A DNA stretch of 64,000 nt, from NCBI GenBank assembly GCA_003994795.1, contig AP018269.1:6475687-6539686 (forward strand), given 5' to 3'. This document shows positions 25,048-34,879 of this stretch, in pieces. The notes beneath the pieces were generated by a model. That model had not been told where the DNA came from, ran no database searches, and worked only from the letters and a program-made list of their open reading frames with translations. Each line of letters opens with the position of its first letter. Position 1 is the stretch's first letter. The translations under genes were made by a program, and so were the position numbers. The stretch comes from Cylindrospermum sp. NIES-4074. GTDB taxonomy: Bacteria; Cyanobacteriota; Cyanobacteriia; Cyanobacteriales; Nostocaceae.

Positions 25048-25902
25048 ATGTCAACAACAAAAATGAATATTGGGATTTTAGGTTTGGGGCTGATAGGCGG
25101 ATCTTTGGGTTTTGATTTGCGATCGCAAGGACATTATGTTTTAGGGGTGAGTCGTCAGGAATCAACTTGCCAAAAGGCCATAGCCTTGGGTAATGTCGAT
25201 CAAGCTGCGGTTGAACTCAGCCTGTTAGCAGCCGCAGATGTGGTATTTATTTGCACGCCCATAGGACTTATTGTTCCCCAAGTTGCACAGTTAATCGCTC
25301 ATTTGTCTCCCGCTACGATTTTGACTGATGTTGGTTCTGTGAAAGCACCAATAGTCAAGGCGATTTCTCCCCTGTGGGATCATTTTATCGGTGGTCATCC
25401 AATGGCGGGAACTGCTGATAGTGGGATAGAAGCTGCACAGCGGAATTTATTTGTTGATCGGCCTTATGTGCTAACGCCAATTAGCACTACACCAACCATC
25501 GCGATTACAATTGTCGAGGAAATTGTGCGATCGCTGGGGGCGACTATTTACCATTGTCACCCAGAACAACACGACCGAGCGGTGAGTTGGATTTCCCATT
25601 TACCTGTGATGGTCAGCGCTTCATTGATTGCAGCTTGTTTAAGTGAAACTGACCCTGATGTGTTGCAATTAGCCCAAAATCTAGCTAGTTCTGGCTTTCG
25701 GGATACCAGTCGTGTCGGTGGTGGCAATCCAGAGTTAGGGGTGATGATGGCCCAGTATAATCGTCCAGCAATATTGCGATCGCTCCAACAATATCGCCAC
25801 AACCTCGACGAATTAATGTACCTCATTGAGCAGGAAAATTGGACTGAGTTAGAGAAAAAGCTGCATTCAACACAACAAGCACGACCTGATTTTGTCGAAT
25901 AA
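25048..25902 (+). CDS. tyrA: prephenate/arogenate dehydrogenase
   Basis: 284 residues. The NAD(P)-binding motif GILGLGLIGGSLG starts near residue 8. DVVFICTPIGLIVPQ, TDVGSVKAPIV, GGHPMAGTADSG and SHLPVMVSASL are the usual TyrA landmarks, including the His of the GGHPMAG loop. It performs the oxidative decarboxylation leading to tyrosine; cyanobacterial members usually prefer arogenate and NADP, which cannot be settled here. ATG 25048 is used; ATG 25063 (MNIGILGLG) is a close alternative. Divergent from the pentapeptide gene. Confidence 0.93.
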   Translation: MSTTKMNIGILGLGLIGGSLGFDLRSQGHYVLGVSRQESTCQKAIALGNVDQAAVELSLLAAADVVFICTPIGLIVPQVAQLIAHLSPATILTDVGSVKAPIVKAISPLWDHFIGGHPMAGTADSGIEAAQRNLFVDRPYVLTPISTTPTIAITIVEEIVRSLGATIYHCHPEQHDRAVSWISHLPVMVSASLIAACLSETDPDVLQLAQNLASSGFRDTSRVGGGNPELGVMMAQYNRPAILRSLQQYRHNLDELMYLIEQENWTELEKKLHSTQQARPDFVE

Positions 25903-26127
25903 TTCGCCTAATCAATCAGATATCCTGCTTTTTCAGGGGGGTTGGGGCGCTCAAAAATTCAACTTACAATTGAAAAAAACAGGCTCCCACCCATGCCTTT
26001 AACTCAATGAGTTATGTAGGACTCCTATTTGATTTTTGAACAAAACCCCGTTCACATATGCCGAACTTCTTTCTTGTTCCCTGTTCCCTGCCTCCACGAG
26101 TAAGTTCACGAGTCAAACCGGATTCCT
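25903..26127. other. gene-free spacer after tyrA
   Basis: A weak hairpin (CCTG/CAGG around a T-run near 25925) may end tyrA. No other gene or strong structure was recognised before the foldback element starting at 26128. Confidence 0.4.
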
Positions 26128-26281
26128 ATATCAAGTCCAGATAATTACTTGTAATAGGTTTGGTTTTGTTGGAAATTACCAATTAACAATCAGGATTTAA
26201 GGATGAAAGGATGATGACGATGAATATTCATCATTCTCAAATAAATCCTGTTAATCCTTTAATCCTCTCATCCTGATCCCC
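26128..26281 (-). repeat. foldback repeat, copy 1 (reverse orientation, one terminus missing)
   Basis: It begins with ATATCAAGTCC...AATTACTTGTAATA, the right-end type of the element at 51475-51615, and continues into a palindromic interior of GGATTTAAGGATGAAAGG / CCTGTTAATCCTTTAATCC type words. It ends one base before the stop codon of the kinase gene, so the expected other terminus is missing. Confidence 0.65.
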
Positions 26282-26282
26282 A

Positions 26283-29200
26283 TTACTTCTGTTTGAGAGG
26301 AATTTGAATTACCAACTCCGCTCCTTGTCCTGGTTCAGAGATACACTCTATCTTACCGTGATGTTTCTCCACTACAATTTGATAGCTGATGGATAATCCT
26401 AAACCAGTACCTTCTCCTACAGATTTAGTAGTGAAAAAAGGATCAAATAACCTTTTTTTTACGCTGGGAGTCATGCCTATGCCATTATCTTTAATAGAAA
26501 TAGCTACCATATCAGAATTTAGTAATTGGGTACTAATAGTAATCCGGCTCGGATTGTTGTTCATTTCTGCTACAGTTCGCTTTTGGTTAAACTTCTCTAA
26601 AGCCTCAACACTATTAAGTAAGATATTTATAAACACCTGATTTAATTGCCCAGCATAACATTCAATTTGTGGCAAGCTGCCATAATTTTTCACAACTTCA
26701 ATACCAGGAGACTTGGCCTTGGCTTGGAGACGATTTTGCAAAATTAGCAGAGTGCTATCAATACCCTCATGAATATTCACAGGTTTCATCTCAGCCTCGT
26801 CTAGCCGAGAGAAATTACGTAAAGTCAGCACAATCTCGCGAATGCGCTGAGTACCGATTTTCATCGAAGAAAGAGTCTTAGGCATATCTACTTTCAAAAA
26901 CTCAAGGTCAATATTTCCTAAGAATTGTTCAATTTCCGGTGTTGTCTGAGGATAACTTTGCTGATAAAGCTGGATTAAAGAGAGTAAATCTTGAGTGTAC
27001 CCATCAAGGTGAGAAAGATTGCCATGAATAAAGCTAACAGGATTGTTTATTTCGTGAGCAATACCAGCGACCATCTGCCCCAAACTGGACATTTTTTCTG
27101 TTTGAATAAGTTGAGTTTGCATCAACTTTAACTCGCGTAAAGTTTCTTGCAATCGCAGATTTTTGTCATTTAGCTCTTGGGTTCTTGCTGCTACTTTTTC
27201 TTCTAATTTGGCATAGAGTTGGGCATTCTCTAGGGAAATAGCTACTTGAGAAGATAAAAGTTTTAATACTTGCAATCTATCAGGAGTAAATGCTCCTACT
27301 ATCAGATTATTCTCCAAATAAATAATGCCAATAAGTTGCCCTTGATTAAGAATAGGATTACATAAGATAGATTTGGGTTTGTGTTGAATAATGTATGGTT
27401 CAGCAGCAAATTTTGTTTCAGTACTAGCATCTTTAAACAGTAGATATTCTTTAGTGTGGGAAACATAATTAATGATGCTAACAGGAATATCTTGGCTATT
27501 GATAACTGGTGTAGATTGCAATGTACATTGTTGATGACTTTGAGATTGAGCCACAAGTATCAACTTATCTTCTCTTAGCAGAATTAAAGAAGCTTTTTCG
27601 GCTCCTACATTCTCTATGATTACCTGCATCAGGGTATGCAGTAATTTATCAATCTGAATTTCTGAAGCGATGGCTAAGGATGCTTTAGTAACAGTTTCTA
27701 AATCCAACCTAGCAGAAATACCTGTACTGCTGGAGTCACCTATTAAGCTGATTGTTACACCAGTTGTATCACTTGGACTAACACTGCTATTTTTTTGATT
27801 GAGGATTGATGCTAGTAACTGAGGATAACATTTTTCTAAATCTTCAACTTTAGCCTTAGCTCCCCAATGGGTATAACCATAATAAGCGTCAATCAAGTAA
27901 GTTCGAGCAATTTTTTCTTGACCACATATGAGATAAAATTTAGCAGCAAGTTCATTAGCTAGCGCTTCTTCTTGGATATATTTATTTTTCTTAGCCCCTG
28001 AAATCGCTTGTTTATAAAGCTCCATAGCCAGCCAAGTTCTGCCTATAACTCTAGCTTTCTCAGCTTCTACTAAATCATATTTATGTTTAAAATTACATGG
28101 TGCATGGTATGCCCAATTTTTCATCTTTACTTGATTAGCTTTCACCTGTTTAAGGTATAGCTTCTGCTCTGAGGGTGAGACTTGATGAAACTGAGCTAGG
28201 AGTGCCAGTGAATAGTAAAAATTGGTGAAAGAATAAAATAGGAAACCAGGATCACTGTCCTGTAATTGTGTTATTAGCTCGGCATTGTGAATAGCCGCTC
28301 TATAATCTTGAAATAAATAGTTAAGTAAAATTTTGTAAAAATAAACTAGGTTTAAATAATAAGGGTTATTTCCCAATCTAGATATCATTTTTATTTCATT
28401 AAATGCCTCACCTACTAAAGTGCATTTCTCCAATGAACGCCCCTGTAAATTTAAAACGCTTTGTCTATTTATTCTGATAGCTAAAATAGCTAATTCCATT
28501 TTTAACTTCTGCGTTATTTCCAGGGAATTCAGCATTTTTTGTTCAACTAATTCCAGATTTTCCCCACTTAAAAATAAATGATTAACTACCCATACATTGG
28601 CATAACTAGCAAATTCTATATCTCCAGTTTCTAAACAACCCTGCATTCCTTCTAGTAGCGGTTTAATAGTTTCCCGAACAGGATATTTAAAATGCCGGAT
28701 CATGCTATTGAAGACAAGCGGAGCTTTATATTTCAGCGAGTTAGCATTCATATTGTCTGCTAAGTCAAGGCCTAATTGGCCAAATCGATAGCCTGTTTCA
28801 ATATCCCCCAATTTGTCACATAACATTGCACCATAAAGACTGTAAGCAAAAGCAGCAACAACTGAATTGCCATATTTTACCGATAATTTGACCATTGTAA
28901 AAATAGCTAATGGGAAGTGTAAAGAGCCTGCCTGACTAGCAGCAGGAACCAAGATTGATAAAATTTCTATAGCTGCGAGTTTATTAGAGTCAGTTATGCT
29001 CGGCAAAGCACCCAACTTCTCAATTTGTTTGCCAACTAACATTAATTTTGTCTGCGTTGCTGCTGTCAAAACATGTAGCATTGTAGGCTTTTTAGGTAAC
29101 TGCACACCCAGCTTTTTGAGTACTTGTACACCCATTTCTAAAGCCTCTAGCATGAGGTTTTGAGCAATACAAGCTTGGATTTTTATTTTATATACTCTTG

Positions 29201-31754
29201 CTTGATGTAAAATTGTTTTGGCTTGTTTCAGTGTGAGATTAGCTAACTCTTTTGAATTCTCAAAATTACTATTTAAATATTCTGCTTCCACTATTTCTAC
29301 ATAAATATCTAGTGTTAGGTCATACTGATATTGCCAACTATCTGCTGTCAGCAGTCCCAAACCCACATTTAAATATCTAACAGCAGCTTCATAAGCTGTA
29401 GCTGATTTAGCTTTATGACCTGCGAGTAGATTGAGTTTAGCCAGGTCATATTTTTCTGACTGACTAAAAATTAAGTCAGTTCCCATATTTAACTGGTTGA
29501 CTATCTCAAAAATATTTTCTTCCAGTTGTTCGGATCTGGTATTTTGGTAAATGAGTTGACCAATTTTCAGGTGAGTGGCTTGCTTATCGTTTGTGGGAAT
29601 CAGAGAATAAGCTACTTGCTGTACTCGGTCATGGAGAAACTTGTAGTGTACTGTCAGTTGTCTATTATCTGTTGTCCAGTATTCATCCTCGCTAACGACT
29701 AACTCATCTTGATAAAACTTATAAACTTCATCTTTTGGTAAAATTAGCCCTTCTTGCAAAGCTTTCCACAAAGCAGCCGCTGTTTTTGATTGGGAGTTTT
29801 CTGAGACAATAGCCAAGGTGCGTAAATCGAATTGGTTGCCAATACAAGCTGCCATCTTGAGAATATTTTGTGTGTTTATCGGCAGTTTTTTTAACTGTGT
29901 CTCTAGAAATTCAACAATATTATCATGCCGATATAAAGCCTCAATTTCATTGATATTATACCGCCAATAACCCAGGCTAAAGTCAAATATAATTAATCCA
30001 TCTTCATGCAAAGACTTAAGTAATTGATTTGTAAAAAATGGGTTGCCTTGGGTTTTCAACATTACCAATTTAGCCAAAGGAATTGCTTCGTCTTCTGGAC
30101 AGCATAGAGTATCAGCTATTAAATGATTTAGATGAAGTTCTTCAAGCTGTTTGAGCTTAATTTGATTTACGGTAGCATTAGCTTTAAGGATATTATCTAA
30201 AGCCATCGTGAAAGGATGCCCAGAATTGACTTCATTATCCCGATAAGCGCCAATCAGTAAGAGATATTGCACACTTATGTCACTTATTAGCAGTTGAATT
30301 AATTTCAAAGATGCTGAGTCTGCCCACTGTAAGTCATCTAAGAAAATTACTAGGGGATGTTCTTTAGTTGCTAATATCTGAATGAATTTGCTAAATAGCA
30401 GATTGAAGCGATTTTGAGCAGAATTCCCTGTGAGTTCAGGTACTTCTGGTTGCTTGCCAATAATCTTTTCTAATTCGGGTATGACATCAATAATTACTCC
30501 TGCTTGCTCTCCTAATGCTGATAAAATATTAGTTTTCCAGTTCTCCAATTGAGATGTGCTTTCTGTTAGTAGCTGCTCCATGAGATGACGGAATGCTTGG
30601 ACTAATGCCGAAAAGGGAACACTTCTCTGGAATTGGTCATATTTGCCAGCAATAAAATAACCTTTTTGTCGGACAATTGGTTTATGAACTTCATTAACAA
30701 CGGCTGTTTTACCAATGCCGGAAAACCCAGCAATTAACATTAATTCTGTATGTCCAGAACTAACACGCTCAAATGCACTTAATAAAGTGGTAACTTCAGT
30801 TTCTCTACCATAAAGTTTTTCGGGAATTAGGAAGCGATCGCTTTGATCTTGCTGTCCCAATTCAAAAGCTAGAATCTCACTTTGACTTAACAACATCTGT
30901 TGACAGATTTCTAAGTCATGTCTGATACCTCTAGCGGTTTGATAGCGCTCCTCAGCAGTTTTTGCCATTAACTTCATGATGATATCAGCTATGGTCTGGG
31001 GAATCTGAGGATTAACTGCCCTTGGATTAATAGGTTCTTTGGCTAGATGGCTATGTACCAACTCTAGAGGATTATTACTATTAAAAGGTAATTGTCCTGT
31101 GAGTAATTCATAAAAGGTCACACCAAGGGAGTAAAAATCGGTGCGATAGTCAATACCTCGATTCATTCTACCCGTTTGTTCTGGAGACATATAAGCCAGT
31201 GTTCCTGATAAAACATTCGGGCTTGTGACTTCGGTATTTTCTTTGGATAATATCGAGGATATGCTAAAATCTATAAGCTTAATTTGCTTAGTTGTTGGAT
31301 GAATGAGGATATTTTTGGGTTTAATATCTTTATGAATAATTCTATTTTTATAAAGAAAATCTAGGGCTTCAGTAATTGCGATGGCACTAGGGAAAAAAAT
31401 ATCTAAATTTAAGGGTTGAGATTTCGCATATTCATTCAGAGAGATGCCTCCAAAGTCTTCTAAAATCAAGGCATAACTATTGCCGTAAGTTTCTAGTCCA
31501 TAACATTTAATAATATTGGGGTGATCGATGTGTTGGGCGATCGCATATTGATTTCTAAACAAAATCAGGTCGCGGAACTGGGGATACTCTGTGTTCAGGA
31601 CTTTGATCACCACTGGGGTCTGTGTTTCTTCCTGGTAAGCGCGATAAACTGTCGTTCTCTCGCTAACGTGGATGATATCGGTGATTTGATAACCCGGAAT
31701 GGCGATCGCTTCTGGTATGCTGTTGGCGATCGCACTGTGAGAAGTCTTGCTCAT
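26283..31754 (-). CDS. Ser/Thr kinase - AAA ATPase - GAF - histidine kinase fusion
   Basis: 1823 residues. A protein kinase domain (about 20-285) has IIHKDIKPKN near residue 140, but LIDFSIS where the usual Mg loop is DFG. An NTPase domain follows, with Walker A GFSGIGKT (~345) and Walker B VIFLDDLQWAD (~470), then ~700 residues of helical repeats. A GAF domain lies at about 1350-1500, and a histidine kinase module follows with H-box GIAHEINNPVSFIHGN (~1561), NILLNSVEAL and DNGIGMTPSVKKRLFDPFFT. This architecture is the hybrid Ser/Thr-His kinase class abundant in Nostoc. It probably acts in cytosolic signalling; signal and partner response regulator are unknown. No transmembrane segment was recognised. 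Confidence 0.92.
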   Translation of the reverse strand: MSKTSHSAIANSIPEAIAIPGYQITDIIHVSERTTVYRAYQEETQTPVVIKVLNTEYPQFRDLILFRNQYAIAQHIDHPNIIKCYGLETYGNSYALILEDFGGISLNEYAKSQPLNLDIFFPSAIAITEALDFLYKNRIIHKDIKPKNILIHPTTKQIKLIDFSISSILSKENTEVTSPNVLSGTLAYMSPEQTGRMNRGIDYRTDFYSLGVTFYELLTGQLPFNSNNPLELVHSHLAKEPINPRAVNPQIPQTIADIIMKLMAKTAEERYQTARGIRHDLEICQQMLLSQSEILAFELGQQDQSDRFLIPEKLYGRETEVTTLLSAFERVSSGHTELMLIAGFSGIGKTAVVNEVHKPIVRQKGYFIAGKYDQFQRSVPFSALVQAFRHLMEQLLTESTSQLENWKTNILSALGEQAGVIIDVIPELEKIIGKQPEVPELTGNSAQNRFNLLFSKFIQILATKEHPLVIFLDDLQWADSASLKLIQLLISDISVQYLLLIGAYRDNEVNSGHPFTMALDNILKANATVNQIKLKQLEELHLNHLIADTLCCPEDEAIPLAKLVMLKTQGNPFFTNQLLKSLHEDGLIIFDFSLGYWRYNINEIEALYRHDNIVEFLETQLKKLPINTQNILKMAACIGNQFDLRTLAIVSENSQSKTAAALWKALQEGLILPKDEVYKFYQDELVVSEDEYWTTDNRQLTVHYKFLHDRVQQVAYSLIPTNDKQATHLKIGQLIYQNTRSEQLEENIFEIVNQLNMGTDLIFSQSEKYDLAKLNLLAGHKAKSATAYEAAVRYLNVGLGLLTADSWQYQYDLTLDIYVEIVEAEYLNSNFENSKELANLTLKQAKTILHQARVYKIKIQACIAQNLMLEALEMGVQVLKKLGVQLPKKPTMLHVLTAATQTKLMLVGKQIEKLGALPSITDSNKLAAIEILSILVPAASQAGSLHFPLAIFTMVKLSVKYGNSVVAAFAYSLYGAMLCDKLGDIETGYRFGQLGLDLADNMNANSLKYKAPLVFNSMIRHFKYPVRETIKPLLEGMQGCLETGDIEFASYANVWVVNHLFLSGENLELVEQKMLNSLEITQKLKMELAILAIRINRQSVLNLQGRSLEKCTLVGEAFNEIKMISRLGNNPYYLNLVYFYKILLNYLFQDYRAAIHNAELITQLQDSDPGFLFYSFTNFYYSLALLAQFHQVSPSEQKLYLKQVKANQVKMKNWAYHAPCNFKHKYDLVEAEKARVIGRTWLAMELYKQAISGAKKNKYIQEEALANELAAKFYLICGQEKIARTYLIDAYYGYTHWGAKAKVEDLEKCYPQLLASILNQKNSSVSPSDTTGVTISLIGDSSSTGISARLDLETVTKASLAIASEIQIDKLLHTLMQVIIENVGAEKASLILLREDKLILVAQSQSHQQCTLQSTPVINSQDIPVSIINYVSHTKEYLLFKDASTETKFAAEPYIIQHKPKSILCNPILNQGQLIGIIYLENNLIVGAFTPDRLQVLKLLSSQVAISLENAQLYAKLEEKVAARTQELNDKNLRLQETLRELKLMQTQLIQTEKMSSLGQMVAGIAHEINNPVSFIHGNLSHLDGYTQDLLSLIQLYQQSYPQTTPEIEQFLGNIDLEFLKVDMPKTLSSMKIGTQRIREIVLTLRNFSRLDEAEMKPVNIHEGIDSTLLILQNRLQAKAKSPGIEVVKNYGSLPQIECYAGQLNQVFINILLNSVEALEKFNQKRTVAEMNNNPSRITISTQLLNSDMVAISIKDNGIGMTPSVKKRLFDPFFTTKSVGEGTGLGLSISYQIVVEKHHGKIECISEPGQGAELVIQIPLKQK

Positions 31755-32163
31755 AAGGTTGCTTGACGTATATTTAGAATAACTACATCAGCAGCATTGC
31801 CAATTACGGATGTAAATCAATTAAAGTCTGAAACGCGCTGTTAACTAGGCATTCCTCCCAACACAGTCCCCTTTGAGGTATGGTTTGAAGCTTTTGCCTC
31901 TTGCAGCCAAAAAACTACCCAACCTAATTTACCTGCAAGTATCAATCCGGGCAGAAGTTTTGCTTACATCAGTTTTCGGTTAATTAGACCACAGTGTAGA
32001 GACGTTGCGTGCAACGTCTCTACAGAGGGTTGCATTTCCGAGGTGTGGTTTATCTATCTGAAAATAGCTGTAATTCTAGTACCTAGCCTTATGGTAGTTT
32101 AAAAACGGTACACTCATATATTGCAATAGATAACTTTTACTTTTATGACTGGAGAGCAACACC
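31755..32163. other. spacer with dispersed hairpin, before ccmP
   Basis: Divergent promoter region of the kinase and ccmP genes. It contains the dispersed hairpin at 31995-32024. GGAGAG about 8 bases before TTG 32164 is the ccmP ribosome binding site. No gene was found. Confidence 0.5.
31995..32024. repeat. dispersed perfect hairpin (GTAGAGACGTT family), copy 1
   Basis: TGTAGAGACGTTGC (31995-32008) and GCAACGTCTCTACA (32011-32024) form a 14-bp perfect stem with a 2-nt loop. The same family appears at 38003-38030. Confidence 0.85.
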
Positions 32164-32805
32164 TTGGGCATAGAACTACGCAGTTTTGTATTTCTCGACA
32201 GCTTACAACCTCAACATGCCGCATATATGGGAACAGTAGCCCAAGGTTTCTTGCCACTACCAGGGGATACATCGCTGTGGATTGAAATCTCACCTGGGAT
32301 TGAAATTAATAAAATTACCGATGTAGCCCTCAAATCTGCTTCTGTGCGTCCGGGAGTGCAGGTAGTTGAACGGCTGTATGGTTTATTAGAAGTTCATTCT
32401 AGCTCCCAAGGCGAAACACGAGCCGCTGGTCAAGCTATTTTGGCATTGCTAGGAGTCAAAAAAGAGGAATGTATCAAACCGCGTGTCGTTTCTAGCCAAA
32501 TTATCCGCAATATCGATGCTTACCAAACACAACTAATCAATCGCACGCGACGGGGACAGCTACTACTAGCAGGGCAAACACTATATGTGTTAGAAGTTGA
32601 ACCTGCTGCTTACGCTGCACTGGCTGCAAATGAAGCAGAAAAAGCGGCGGCGATTAACATCTTGGAAGTTCAAGCTGTAGGCAGTTTTGGCAGACTTTAT
32701 TTAGGTGGAAAAGAACAGGATATTCTTGCAGGTGCGGCGGGAGCCTTAACGGCAATTGAAAGTGTTGCTGGGCGGGCAAATCCCCAAAGTGGGCGTCAGG
32801 AGTAA
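32164..32805 (+). CDS. ccmP: carboxysome shell protein CcmP (tandem BMC domains)
   Basis: 213 residues from a TTG start preceded by GGAGAG. Two BMC domains lie in tandem (about 1-95 and 100-205), with [20 protein letters not shown] in the first and [20 protein letters not shown] in the second. Length and sequence match CcmP of beta-carboxysomes, which forms stacked trimers with a large gated pore. It is a structural component of the carboxysome shell, proposed to control passage of metabolites such as RuBP and 3-PGA. It lies outside any main ccm cluster, as is usual for this gene. A pentapeptide-repeat gene follows after only 10 bp. Confidence 0.9.
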   Translation: MGIELRSFVFLDSLQPQHAAYMGTVAQGFLPLPGDTSLWIEISPGIEINKITDVALKSASVRPGVQVVERLYGLLEVHSSSQGETRAAGQAILALLGVKKEECIKPRVVSSQIIRNIDAYQTQLINRTRRGQLLLAGQTLYVLEVEPAAYAALAANEAEKAAAINILEVQAVGSFGRLYLGGKEQDILAGAAGALTAIESVAGRANPQSGRQE

Positions 32806-32815
32806 AGGAGAGAAA

Positions 32816-33622
32816 ATGGCAAATCGTGAGCATCTGGCTGTGCTGAAAGCAGGTGCAGTTACATGGATTGAGTGGAGAGAGAAAAATCCCCAAATTGAAC
32901 CAGACCTCAGCGCTGCAAACCTGCAAGGGGAGAACCTCAGAGGCGCAAACCTCCAAGGGGTAAACTTGAGCAAAGTAGATTTAGGTCATGCAATACTAGT
33001 ACGAGCAAACCTCAGCAGTGCTAACCTTAGTAGTGCTAATCTCTACCAAGCCAAGCTAATTGAAGCCGATCTGAAAGCGGCTAACTTCAGTGTTGCTAAC
33101 TTGAGCGGTGCGAAACTGACACAGGCCGATTTGAGTCATGCTCATCTGATTGGTGCTGACTTGAGTGCAGCAAATCTCCAAGGTGCATTTGTTGTAGATG
33201 CTAACCTGATTGGTACTGACTTGAGGGGTGCTAACTTGAGAGATGCCGATTTGGGGACAGCGAAGCTAATGCGGGCTAACCTCTGTTTTGCCAACCTCAT
33301 CGCTGCTAACTTGATTGCAGCTGACCTCAGAGAAGCAACTCTGTATGAAGCAGAAATCATAGGGGCTTACCTCTATAAAACTGACTTGTACAAAGCTAAT
33401 TTGAGTGCATCTCACCTGAGTGGTGCATACCTGTTCCGAGCTAACCTGAGTGAGGCTGACTTGAGCAAAGCTGACTTGAGTTGGACTAACCTCAGAGGAG
33501 CTAACTTGGCAGGAGCTAATCTCAGAGGAGCAAACCTCAGAGGAGCTAACTTGACAGGGGCTAACCTTAGCGGTGCGAATCTTCAGGAAGCAATTATGCC
33601 GGACGCTTCCAGACATGATTAG
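32816..33622 (+). CDS. pentapeptide-repeat protein co-transcribed with ccmP
   Basis: 268 residues from ATG 32816, preceded by AAGGAGAG; the frame also runs back to 32756 inside ccmP, but without such a site. The first ~35 residues (AVLKAGAVTWIEWREKNPQI) form the short cap often found before these repeats. About 43 pentapeptide units (ANLSSANLSSANLYQAKLIE) then run to the C-terminus, giving a solenoid beta-helix. No signal peptide or membrane helix. Only 10 bp separate it from ccmP, so the two are one transcription unit; a carboxysome-related role is inference from that. Confidence 0.85.
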   Translation: MANREHLAVLKAGAVTWIEWREKNPQIEPDLSAANLQGENLRGANLQGVNLSKVDLGHAILVRANLSSANLSSANLYQAKLIEADLKAANFSVANLSGAKLTQADLSHAHLIGADLSAANLQGAFVVDANLIGTDLRGANLRDADLGTAKLMRANLCFANLIAANLIAADLREATLYEAEIIGAYLYKTDLYKANLSASHLSGAYLFRANLSEADLSKADLSWTNLRGANLAGANLRGANLRGANLTGANLSGANLQEAIMPDASRHD

Positions 33623-33630
33623 ATGCAGGT

Positions 33631-34746
33631 TTATTTTTTAGCTAACCAAACAATCAGTAAGATGATGCTGGCAGTTATAGCCAACCCTATCAAGATAGCA
33701 AAAATAATCTTGAGCGTACTGTAGGGGCGATCGCCTTGAACCTCCCCAGTACGAGCATTAATCATCACCTGAAACTGTTTATTTTGGTAGCGATAGGAAG
33801 TTAGCCAAACGGGCAGCAAAATATGTTTGAAAGTAATTTGATGATAATTTGTGGAAATATTACTAATTTGCTGTTCGTCACCACCAATATCTCTTTTAAC
33901 CGCAGACGTAATACTCGATTGCATCACGTTTTTAGCTTGTTCAAACCCTTCTTCCAAAGTGATTTGAGCACGCTGGGCCTCAAAACCTGATAAATATGAG
34001 GGTTCATAGGAACAGAGTGATTCTTGAAGATGCCAAGGTTCTAAAGCATTGAGACGGTGAGTATCTACTGAAGTTGTCGCTGGTATCAGCACATCATCAA
34101 AGCTGCAAGCAACTACACCAGAAACCCATGTCCAACCGGTATGGTGCACTTCACGGGTTTTCGTTTCCTGTTCTCCCTTTTCATTAGTTTCTGTATAAGT
34201 TTCCGTCACATAGTAATAATCTCCCCGTTGTCCCGAATAGGAATTTATCGTTTGGCTATCATAAGTCCAGAAAGGTAAATAAATCCCTTGAATTTTTTCA
34301 GGTTGCGCTAACTGTTTTAAATCACCAGGAGCAAACCAACGGGCGTTAATCCATTTTTGCAGATGCTTTCTGGCATCTTGACGACCAACAGCAAACGGAA
34401 TAATACCTTCTGGTGCTATGGTCGGGTCAGAAATTTTCGGTTGTGCCACAATTTTGGCAGCACAAAAGGGACATGAACCTGCCACTTGGGGAGGTTCAAA
34501 AATGATATTTGCACCACATTGAGAACAAGATAACTCTAGAGCAGTTTGAGAAAGTTTTTCTAAATGAGTTTGACTATGATTAAGATGTTCCTCATAAGAC
34601 CGTTCTTGAGGCTGTTCAGCAGTTTGGGCAACTGCTTGCTCCTGACCGCAATATTCACATTTCAGCATACCCTTTTGGGGGTTAAAAACTAAATCAGCAC
34701 CGCAGCCAGAACAGAAAAATTTGTTGATAGAAACAGAATTATTCAT
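33631..34746 (-). CDS. zinc-ribbon membrane protein (YdjG-like)
   Basis: 371 residues. Two zinc ribbons are seen at the N-terminus: FFCSGCGADL...LKCEYCGQEQ (about 11-36) and LSCSQCGANI...GSCPFCAAKI (about 72-97), with four Cys each. A ~200-residue globular region follows (IIPFAVGRQDARKHLQKWIN, LPFWTYDSQTINSYSGQRGD). One C-terminal transmembrane helix (about 345-368) anchors it. Bacillus YdjG, which works with YdjH to recruit the PspA-like YdjF, has a comparable zinc ribbon plus membrane segment. An SPFH protein like YdjI is encoded 1.4 kb upstream on the same strand, with a HEAT lipoprotein between. The link to membrane stress is inference. Confidence 0.7.
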   Translation of the reverse strand: MNNSVSINKFFCSGCGADLVFNPQKGMLKCEYCGQEQAVAQTAEQPQERSYEEHLNHSQTHLEKLSQTALELSCSQCGANIIFEPPQVAGSCPFCAAKIVAQPKISDPTIAPEGIIPFAVGRQDARKHLQKWINARWFAPGDLKQLAQPEKIQGIYLPFWTYDSQTINSYSGQRGDYYYVTETYTETNEKGEQETKTREVHHTGWTWVSGVVACSFDDVLIPATTSVDTHRLNALEPWHLQESLCSYEPSYLSGFEAQRAQITLEEGFEQAKNVMQSSITSAVKRDIGGDEQQISNISTNYHQITFKHILLPVWLTSYRYQNKQFQVMINARTGEVQGDRPYSTLKIIFAILIGLAITASIILLIVWLAKK

Positions 34747-34879
34747 AGAACAGGGGTTTAAGGGACTTCCAATTAAAAAATATCCAACTTGTAGAACAAT
34801 AGATTTCCCCCTAAGCCGATGGGGTGATTGGTTACTAAAACAGCAATAGTTTAGGTCATGCTTGTTTTTGATTGGATAG

